Assembly (NCBI GenBank): GCA_947484175.1 | Contig: CANKOI010000003.1 | Location: forward strand, 1 to 64,000 | Length of the DNA: 64,000 nt | Source: Deltaproteobacteria bacterium | Lineage (GTDB): Bacteria; Myxococcota_A; UBA796; SXON01 | Direction: 5' to 3' | Shown here: piece by piece, positions 27,866 to 35,056 of the stretch | How the letters are laid out: each line of letters opens with the position of its first letter | How positions within the stretch are numbered: the stretch's first letter is position 1 | The notes under the pieces: generated by a model | The model's input: the letters and a program-made list of their open reading frames with translations, nothing else | Databases searched by the model: none | Told to the model about the DNA's origin: nothing | Program-made: the position numbers and the translations under genes

Positions 27866-29602
27866 GTGGACGTCGTTTCCCTCTTGAAACCGCTCTTCGC
27901 GATGCTCGCGATGGTGGGTTCGCTGATCCTCGTCCACGAGGCTGGGCACTACGTGGTCGCGCGCCTCTTCGGGGTGTCGGTGAAGGTGTTCAGCCTCGGG
28001 GTGGGGCAGCGCCTGTTCGGGTTCCGGTGGGGCAAGACCGACTTCCGCGTGTCGGCGCTCCCCATTGGCGGGTACGTCCGGTGGGTCGGGGCCGACCCGT
28101 TCTCCGATGGCGGTGGGGAAGACGAGGACTGGATCGACGCGGCCGGCTCCTTCATCCACAAGCCGGCATGGCAGCGTCTGCTGATTGTGGCGGCGGGCCC
28201 GATCACCAACCTCGTGCTGCCGGTCTTCGTATTCACCGCGCTGTTCATGGTCGGGGAGCCGCAGTGGCAGGCGGTGGTGGGGGGCATCGTGCCGGGAAGC
28301 ATCGCCGAGGAGGCGGGTGCGCAGGCGGGCGACCAGATCGTGGCGGTGGGCGAGGCGCCTGCGACCACCTGGGTGGACGTGGCCGAGGCGTTCGAGGCGC
28401 TCGAGGGCGACAGCGTGGTGCTGCGTGTGCTGCGGAACGGCGCCGAGCAGAGCCTCACGCTCCCCACCGCGGCGGCCACCGACCCCCACCGCTTCGGCGA
28501 CTTCGGGCTCGATCCGCGCGCGCTCGACACGGTGGTCGTCGTGGACGATCCCGCGAGTCCGGCGGGCCGCGGCGGGCTGCAGAGCGGCGACCGGATCGTG
28601 GCGGTGGGGGGCGCGTCGGTGCCCCACTGGCACTCGATGGCGGCGGCGCTCGCGCGGGCGGAGAGCGTGAAGCTGAAGGTGGCGCGCCCGGGCGAGCCCG
28701 AGGAGCGCGAGCTCACGATGGTCGCGGACCCGCTGTGGGCGCCTGAGCGCTACCCCGCCGACGACGACACCTGGGCGCGATGGGGCCTCGCCCACGGCAC
28801 GCTCGCCATCGGAACGGTGGCCCGCCTCCCGGATGGCCGCACGTCCGCGGCCCAGTGTGCAGGCTTGCAGGTCGGTGACCGGCTCCTCCGGCTCGGCGAG
28901 CGCGACATTCGCCGGTGGGCCGACGTGACCAGTGCGGTGGCCGCCACCGTCGCGGAGCACGCCCCAGCCGCGACCCCTGCGCAGTCGGTGCGCTTCGTCG
29001 TACGCCGCTCGGGCAAGCTCTTGACCCTCGAAATCACTCCCGATGTGGTGCAGGTCGTGGACGACGATCGCCGCTACCGCGTGCGCCCGCTCATCGGATT
29101 CAGCCCGCTCGGCAGCTTCGTGTACCCCGAGAACGTCACTCGCTCCTACGGCGCTGCGTCGGCCGCGGTGCGCGGACTCGAGGCGACGCTCGACAACGCC
29201 CGTCGCATGGTGGAGCAGCTTGGCCTGATGGCGTCGGGCGGCGCCCCGGTGAGCCAGAACTTGGGTGGACCCATCGCGATTTTCTCCACCGCCAAGGCCG
29301 CCGCGGAGGCGGGTTTGTTCGCGGCCGCTGGCACAATCGCGCTCCTGAGCATCAGCCTTGGCGTGATCAACCTGCTGCCCGTGCCCGTACTCGACGGAGG
29401 CCAGATCGTGATGTACGCCGCCGAGTGGGTGCGCGGACGGCCGCTCCCCTACCGGCTGCGCGAACGGCTTCAGCAGATCGGCGTGCTCGTGCTGGTGACC
29501 CTGTTCCTCGTGGTGAGTGTCTGGGACGTTCAGAGCTGCGCGCGGGGGGGGCGCGACACGCCGGTGCTTCCGGCCGCGAGTGGGCCGGTGAAGTGCGGCT
29601 GA
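27866..29602 (+). CDS. rseP: RseP-type site-2 protease, M50, apparently three PDZ-like segments
   Basis: HEAGH motif, 'GGYVRWVGAD', 'GVINLLPVPVLDGGQIV'; start chosen at GTG 27866 behind AAGGAAGGA (ORF opens at 27848). Confidence 0.9.
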   Translation: MDVVSLLKPLFAMLAMVGSLILVHEAGHYVVARLFGVSVKVFSLGVGQRLFGFRWGKTDFRVSALPIGGYVRWVGADPFSDGGGEDEDWIDAAGSFIHKPAWQRLLIVAAGPITNLVLPVFVFTALFMVGEPQWQAVVGGIVPGSIAEEAGAQAGDQIVAVGEAPATTWVDVAEAFEALEGDSVVLRVLRNGAEQSLTLPTAAATDPHRFGDFGLDPRALDTVVVVDDPASPAGRGGLQSGDRIVAVGGASVPHWHSMAAALARAESVKLKVARPGEPEERELTMVADPLWAPERYPADDDTWARWGLAHGTLAIGTVARLPDGRTSAAQCAGLQVGDRLLRLGERDIRRWADVTSAVAATVAEHAPAATPAQSVRFVVRRSGKLLTLEITPDVVQVVDDDRRYRVRPLIGFSPLGSFVYPENVTRSYGAASAAVRGLEATLDNARRMVEQLGLMASGGAPVSQNLGGPIAIFSTAKAAAEAGLFAAAGTIALLSISLGVINLLPVPVLDGGQIVMYAAEWVRGRPLPYRLRERLQQIGVLVLVTLFLVVSVWDVQSCARGGRDTPVLPAASGPVKCG

Positions 29603-30228
29603 TTTTAGTGGACACGTGCGGCCCCGCGGTGGCGGTGGCCGGCTTCGTGGGCGAGGACTGTGTGTGTGCCCGGGCGGCCGCCATCGTGGCGGGGGCGGAT
29701 GGTTGGCTCACCCCGGCGATCGCGGAGTGTCTCGAACTGCTTGGCGGGCTCGATGTCGTAGCGGTGTCGGTGGGCCCCGGGGCGTTCACCGGGCTTCGCG
29801 TGGGCGTGGCGCAGGCGATGGGGCTCGCGTTCGCGCGCGGGGTGCCGATGCGCGCAGTGCCGAGCCTCGCGCTCCGTGCCGCATCGGGGGGCGACAGCAC
29901 GGGCACCCTCGCGGTGATCGACGCCCGGAAGGGGCGCGTCTACGCCCAGCGATTCCGGGTCGAGAGGGGCGTGCCCACGGCGCTGGGCCTCGCGGCCGAC
30001 CTCGCGCCCGAGGCGGCGGCCTCGCTCCTGCAGCCCGGCGACCTTCTCGTGGGGGAGGGGGCTCCGCTCGTTGCTGCCGCCTGCGCAACCCCTGTGGGGG
30101 TCGTCGAGAGCAGCGCCGAGGCGTATGTCCGTGCGGGGTTTCCCCTGTGCGCATGGCTTCCGGAGGTGGCCGCCAGCGGGCTCGCTCCGTTCTACTTGCG
30201 TGAGCCCGACGCGCGCCCCTTTGGCTGA
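29593..30228 (+). CDS. tsaB: TsaB, t6A biosynthesis
   Basis: GTG at 29593 overlapping rseP end; 'LILVDTCGPAVAVAG', 'VAVSVGPGAFTGLRVGVAQAMGLA'. Confidence 0.9.
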   Translation: MRLILVDTCGPAVAVAGFVGEDCVCARAAAIVAGADGWLTPAIAECLELLGGLDVVAVSVGPGAFTGLRVGVAQAMGLAFARGVPMRAVPSLALRAASGGDSTGTLAVIDARKGRVYAQRFRVERGVPTALGLAADLAPEAAASLLQPGDLLVGEGAPLVAAACATPVGVVESSAEAYVRAGFPLCAWLPEVAASGLAPFYLREPDARPFG

Positions 30229-30275
30229 TTCGCCGGATCGTGATTGGCGCTCAGCAGGCGCTCGGCTTCTGCTAC

Positions 30276-30287
30276 ACTACGCGTAGT
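30276..30287. promoter_or_regulatory. 12-bp perfect palindrome overlapping a putative -10 (TACACT)
   Basis: ACTACGCGTAGT just upstream of CAGGAG and the ATG at 30299. Confidence 0.4.
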
Positions 30288-30298
30288 CAGGAGTTCTC

Positions 30299-30523
30299 AT
30301 GGAGTCGCACGAGCTCACCGTGCTTGAGGCGTTGGCCCCTCAAAACGACGAACTTCGGCATCTTTGGGGCCGGCATCAGGGCTACGAACGTGACCTGAAT
30401 CGTCTGGACGGCCTTCGGTACCCTTCCGAGGCCGAGCGGCGCGAGATCGGGCGGCTGAAGCGCGTCAAGCTGCGGGGCAAGGAGCGTATTCAAGCGATTC
30501 TCGACGCTCATCGCAACGTCTGA
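30299..30523 (+). CDS. YdcH/DUF465-like small protein
   Basis: 74 aa; 'EHELxxLHxxxDxxIxRLD'-like 'DELRHLWGRHQGYERDLNRLDGLRYPSEAERREIGRLKRVKLRGKERIQAIL'. Confidence 0.75.
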   Translation: MESHELTVLEALAPQNDELRHLWGRHQGYERDLNRLDGLRYPSEAERREIGRLKRVKLRGKERIQAILDAHRNV

Positions 30524-30540
30524 CTCAGACGGACGTTGAT

Positions 30541-30800
30541 GCGGCTCGCCGCGCAGGACGCGGCGCCGTTGGGGCGGAGGTCCCTGGCCAGCCGGCAGTC
30601 TCGGAAGGAGCAGCGTGAGGAAAATCCGGTGTTGGCGCGGGGTCCTGCCGCTATTGGCCGCCCCTGCGCTCGCCCCGCAGCGGGGCTCGGTCGGGACGGC
30701 CAACAGCGTCACCCAGCCCGTCACCTCCCCGTCCAACCGCAGTGCCCAGCGAGGAGGTGCCGGGCTGCCCAAGGACTCCGCGAGGCTTGCTGCAGCGGCT
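30541..30800 (+). repeat. Structured intergenic repeat, copy 1
   Basis: Ungapped alignment to 42611..42870 at constant offset 12070, about 204/260 identical by hand count; stem 30649-30664 / 30693-30708. Confidence 0.88.
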
Positions 30801-30834
30801 CCGCACGGAGCGTGGGGGGGATAGGGGGGCCCGC

Positions 30835-31842
30835 ATGACGGGTCCGACGATCGCGGTGCTGGGTGCCACGGGCAACGTAGGGGAGGCGCTGCTTGCGCGC
30901 CTCGCGGCCAGCCCGCTTGGGCAGGGCGAGGTGGCCGCGTACGCGAGCCGCGCCACTCGGCGCGAAACCGTGGACTTCGGCGGGCGCACCCTGCATGTTC
31001 GCACGTTGGCGGAGGCCGCCGACTCCGGCGCCAGCTTGGTGTTCTGCGCGCTCCCCCCGGGCCTCGCCCAGCGAACGGTGCCCAGCTTCACGGCTCGGGG
31101 CGCGCTGGTGATCGATGTGGGCAACTCCTGCGCGGGCCTCTTCGCGGGGCCGCTCTGCCTTGGCGATGTGCGCCCCATCGACGAAGCGGCCGTCGCTCGG
31201 GCCGGGGGTCTGCGTACTCCCGGCGCCCTCGGCTGGATGCTCACGACGGTGCTGGCGCCGCTGCTTCCGCTCGGCGCCTGGGGGGTCACGGGCCTCGCGA
31301 ACCTGCCGGTCACCGCGCACGGCCGCCTCGCCACGGAGGAGTTTTCCGAGCAGGTGGTGGCGTCGTTCAACAGCAAGGACCCTCCTCGCCGCCGCTTTCC
31401 CGAGGGCATCGCGTTCGACACGCTCCCCGAGGATGTGGATGCCGGCGAATGGAGCGACCGGGAGAGGAGCGCTGCGGCCGAGGTCTCGGAGCTCCTAGGC
31501 GTGAACCCCGGCCGCATCGGCGTGCAGGTGTGCACCCAGCCCGTTTTCTCCGGGATGACGGCAGCGTTGCACATCCGCGGCGTCGACGACGCGGAGGCTG
31601 CCGAGACGGCCCTGCGAGAGGCGCCCGGCCTCGCTACGGCCGCGCGGATGCGGTCGCTGCGGCCGCGCAAGGTGATGACGAAGGCGCCGGTCTACTTCGG
31701 AGGTGTCCGTGCCGACCCCGCGGGCGATGGCATTCACCTCTGGCTGGCGGCGGACAACCTGGCCGGCGCCGGTGCGGCGGTGCCCATCCTGTTGGCTGAA
31801 CGGTTGCTCAACGCCGGCGTTACCACGGAAGTCGACGCATGA
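30835..31842 (+). CDS. Aspartate-semialdehyde dehydrogenase family, USG-1-like
   Basis: 'TIAVLGATGNVGEALLARLA', 'KVMTKAPVYFGGVRADPAGDGIHLWLAADNLAGAGAAVPILLAERLL'; catalytic-Cys region reads TPGALGWML. Confidence 0.8.
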   Translation: MTGPTIAVLGATGNVGEALLARLAASPLGQGEVAAYASRATRRETVDFGGRTLHVRTLAEAADSGASLVFCALPPGLAQRTVPSFTARGALVIDVGNSCAGLFAGPLCLGDVRPIDEAAVARAGGLRTPGALGWMLTTVLAPLLPLGAWGVTGLANLPVTAHGRLATEEFSEQVVASFNSKDPPRRRFPEGIAFDTLPEDVDAGEWSDRERSAAAEVSELLGVNPGRIGVQVCTQPVFSGMTAALHIRGVDDAEAAETALREAPGLATAARMRSLRPRKVMTKAPVYFGGVRADPAGDGIHLWLAADNLAGAGAAVPILLAERLLNAGVTTEVDA

Positions 31843-34274
31843 TCGGACTCCTGCTTGCCGCCTCCGCGGCCTCTGCCCTCCCCACGGAAGAAGCCGCCTG
31901 GGTGGAAACTAGCACCGAGGTGAACGACCTCGCGGTGAGCTGGGACGAAGCGTGGGTCGCCTTCACGACCTCGGGCGGCGAGCTCCTCCTCATCGACACC
32001 GCCACCTGGGATGTCTGGAACGTTCCGCTCAGCTCTGCGGCCGGGGGCGGGGTGACCATCGGCGGAGCAAGCGGCGCGAGCACGCTGTTCGCAGGCCTCG
32101 CCGACGGCAAGGTGGAGGCCTTTCTGCTCATGGCGGGCTCGTCCCCGAGCCTGCTGGGCTCCTTTCCGGTGGGCGGCGCTCCGTTGGCGCTGGAGGCCGA
32201 CAGCCAGACGCTGTACGCCCTCGTGGAGGCTACCGAGACGGGCCCCACGCTCGAGTCCTACTCGGTGGCCGAACGCACCCCCACGGGTACGGAAGCGGCC
32301 GACCTCGGCGCGAACAGCTTCTCCGACATGGGCGCTCGCATCACGGCAGACAGCGAAACCGCGTCCGCGACGATCAGCTACCTCTACGTCACCCACGGCG
32401 GCTCGCAGGTGTCACGCATCGCCGTGTCGCCTACGTCGATGACGCCGGGATTGAACGAGAGCGGCGGTTCGGGGAACTACGACGACCTGTGGACGGTGGA
32501 CGGCGTGGCCACCACCTGGTTCACCAACAGCGGCGGCTCGAGCAGCGTGAGCTCGATCACCAACGACTCCGGCACCTTTGAGATCACCAACACCACCAAC
32601 CCCGTTCTCGGCGACCCGACCGCGGTGGGCGGCTCGTACCGCGATGGTTGGCTGGGCATCTCGAACAACGACGGCCTGCACGTTTTCACCTACGCGAACG
32701 AGGGGTTGGCCAACGAAGCCGACCTCGTCATTCCCGAGGCAGCGATGGCCACGGAGATCGTGGCGCTCAACGGCTACGGCGTGGTGGGGCTCCCGGGGGG
32801 CGCATCGATTGTGTCGGCGCTCCCCTGGGTGGAGATCACGGGTCTCTCGGCCACAACCGTGCTGCCGGAGGAGGAGTTCACCCTCACGTTCACGAGCAGC
32901 AAGACCGGCAGTTGGCAGGCGTATCGCCAGGTGCAGGGCTCCGGGGGCGGGCCGGAGAAGTTCACGGACGCGTCGGGGGATGTGGCGGCCGGAGAGGAAG
33001 TGACGGCCACGCTCAGTCTCCCGCCTTCCGACACCGATGCCGACGAACGTTTCCTGGTGGAGATTCGGGTGACCGAGGACGGCAGCACCTCCGAAGGGCG
33101 CGACGGCACCTTCGTGGCCTCCGACCCGCGCCCCACGGTGCCCGATCTCAGCGGTGGCGGCGTCGCCGTCGGCGATCGCGCCGTCTACCTCAAGTTCGAC
33201 GCCCTCGACCCCGAGGCGGCCCAAACCTACCAGGTGTGGATCACCACCGTGCCGTGGGCGGCCGAGGACTACGCCACGGGCGGTCCCGTGTACGAAGGTC
33301 CCGACGACTACGATGCCGAGTCCACCTTCATCGGCGAGGCCGGTGACCTCGGCGTTGTCGAGATCACGATCGGGGCGCTCACGAACGGCACCACCTACTA
33401 CGTGGGCGTGCGAGCGATCGATGCAGCCGACACCGACGACGAACAGGAGAGCGAGATGTCTACGGTCTATGAGGTGATGCCGGAGGAGACCTACTCCCTG
33501 AGCCAGCGGCTCGGCATCGAGAGCTGGTGCGGCCTGCCGCTCTCGAGCGCGGGTTGGTTCGGGGTGTTCGCGGGCGTCGTGGCGCTTTCACGGCGCAAGC
33601 GCACAGCCAAGGCCCTCGGGGCCGGTGCCGCCTTGCTCGTAGGGCTGGCGTTGCCGGGGGTTGCGGAGGCGCGCCCGCACGAAGACGACAGCACGTCGCG
33701 CCACTGGAACGTCGCGCTCCGGTACGGTCCGTTCCTCTCGCAGGGCAACTCCGAGCTGAAGGATGCCTTCGGGAGCAGCAACAACCGGCTCTTCCGGGCC
33801 GATCTCGGGTGGACCTCGAACCTGCTGGACCTCGACCTTGGTTTGGGGCTGTACACCGACGAAGGTGGCCAAACCACCGCTTCCGGTGAGCGGAGCGCCG
33901 ACGACACCAAGCTCACGGCCTTCCCGCTGGGTGTGGATGCGACGGTGCGCTTCGACTTCTTGCGCGAGCAGCCGGTAGTGCCCTTCGTTCGGGCGGGCGG
34001 CGACCTCTGGTTGTGGAACGAAACGTGGGACAGCCAGTACGACAGCGACGGCGGCGGGGCGACCACGGCGGGCACCTTTGGCTGGCACTGGGCCGGCGGC
34101 CTGATGATCCTTCTGGACACGCTCGACCCGGGCGCCGCCAGCAAGCTGGAGAACGCCGCCAGCGTCAACGACACTTTTCTGGTCGCCGAGTACCGGCAGT
34201 CCTACACCTTCGGCTCCGACGCTCTCGACTTCACCAGCTCGGAGATCACGTTCGGGCTCAAGTTCGACTACTGA
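31839..34274 (+). CDS. 811-aa two-part exported protein: beta-propeller/FN3-like N-terminal half, internal CTERM-like segment, C-terminal outer-membrane beta-barrel
   Basis: Single frame; internal 'ESWCGLPLSSAGWFGVFAGVVALSRRKR' then 'ALGAGAALLVGLALPGVAEA' then barrel ending 'ITFGLKFDY'. Confidence 0.8.
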   Translation: MIGLLLAASAASALPTEEAAWVETSTEVNDLAVSWDEAWVAFTTSGGELLLIDTATWDVWNVPLSSAAGGGVTIGGASGASTLFAGLADGKVEAFLLMAGSSPSLLGSFPVGGAPLALEADSQTLYALVEATETGPTLESYSVAERTPTGTEAADLGANSFSDMGARITADSETASATISYLYVTHGGSQVSRIAVSPTSMTPGLNESGGSGNYDDLWTVDGVATTWFTNSGGSSSVSSITNDSGTFEITNTTNPVLGDPTAVGGSYRDGWLGISNNDGLHVFTYANEGLANEADLVIPEAAMATEIVALNGYGVVGLPGGASIVSALPWVEITGLSATTVLPEEEFTLTFTSSKTGSWQAYRQVQGSGGGPEKFTDASGDVAAGEEVTATLSLPPSDTDADERFLVEIRVTEDGSTSEGRDGTFVASDPRPTVPDLSGGGVAVGDRAVYLKFDALDPEAAQTYQVWITTVPWAAEDYATGGPVYEGPDDYDAESTFIGEAGDLGVVEITIGALTNGTTYYVGVRAIDAADTDDEQESEMSTVYEVMPEETYSLSQRLGIESWCGLPLSSAGWFGVFAGVVALSRRKRTAKALGAGAALLVGLALPGVAEARPHEDDSTSRHWNVALRYGPFLSQGNSELKDAFGSSNNRLFRADLGWTSNLLDLDLGLGLYTDEGGQTTASGERSADDTKLTAFPLGVDATVRFDFLREQPVVPFVRAGGDLWLWNETWDSQYDSDGGGATTAGTFGWHWAGGLMILLDTLDPGAASKLENAASVNDTFLVAEYRQSYTFGSDALDFTSSEITFGLKFDY

Positions 34275-34278
34275 GCCG

Positions 34279-35037
34279 GTGCCCAACTACCGCCTGATCC
34301 TTGAGTACGATGGCCGCGACTACGCCGGCTTCCAGTCGCAGAGCAACCACCCCAGCGTACAGGCCACCCTCGAAGAGGCGCTCTCTCGCCACTTCGAAAC
34401 GGGCCGCGTGATCGTGCACGGCAGTGGGCGCACTGACTCCGGAGTGCACGCGCTCGGGCAGGTAGTGAACTTCCGGGTCGACATCGAACGCGACCCCAAC
34501 CGGGTGCGCCTCGGCCTGAACACCCTCCTTCCCCGCAGCATCTCCGTGGTGGCGGCCAGCGTGGCGCCCGCTTCGTTCCACTCCCGCTTCTCCGCCACGG
34601 GCAAGACCTACCGGTACCGCATCCTCCAGCGGCGCGACCGCAGCCCCTTCACATCCGGTTTCGCGTTGCATGTGCGCCGCCCACTCGACTGGGCGGCCGT
34701 AGAAGAGGCGCTGCCCGTGCTCGTGGGCACCCACGACTTCTCTGCCTTTCGTGGCGCGGGGTGCACCGCTCGTTCGCCCGTTCGCACCGTCGATCGTGCC
34801 GAGCATGTGGATGCCGGGGGCGGCGAGCACCACCTGTTCTTCCACGGCAACGGTTTTTTACGCTACCAGGTGCGGCGCATGGTGGGCACGCTGCTCGACA
34901 TCGGGCTCGGCCGGCGCTCCGCGAGCTCGATCGGCGAGCTGCTGGCCGGGCGCGATCCCTCGAAGGCGGGCAAGACGGCGCTCGCCGAGGGCCTCTGCTT
35001 GATGGAAGTGGACTACCCCCCGGAGGCGCTGGGGTGA
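34279..35037 (+). CDS. truA: tRNA pseudouridine(38-40) synthase
   Basis: 'LILEYDGRDYAGFQSQSNHPSVQATLEEAL', 'GSGRTDSGVHALGQVVNF', 'GNGFLRYQVRRMVGTLLDIG'. Confidence 0.95.
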   Translation: MPNYRLILEYDGRDYAGFQSQSNHPSVQATLEEALSRHFETGRVIVHGSGRTDSGVHALGQVVNFRVDIERDPNRVRLGLNTLLPRSISVVAASVAPASFHSRFSATGKTYRYRILQRRDRSPFTSGFALHVRRPLDWAAVEEALPVLVGTHDFSAFRGAGCTARSPVRTVDRAEHVDAGGGEHHLFFHGNGFLRYQVRRMVGTLLDIGLGRRSASSIGELLAGRDPSKAGKTALAEGLCLMEVDYPPEALG

Positions 35038-35056
35038 CGGCGCCTGGGCGCTTGCC

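Noticed and set aside
26867-28960. 697-aa antisense ORF across uppS-cdsA-rseP
   Set aside because: Spans several confidently assigned genes in antisense and has low-complexity composition.
30536-30838. ORFs inside the structured repeat (100 aa + and 161 aa -) and the matching ones in copy 2
   Set aside because: They stay open and look similar only because the repeat copies align without indels; compensatory stem changes favour structure. Kept as a testable alternative, not called as genes.
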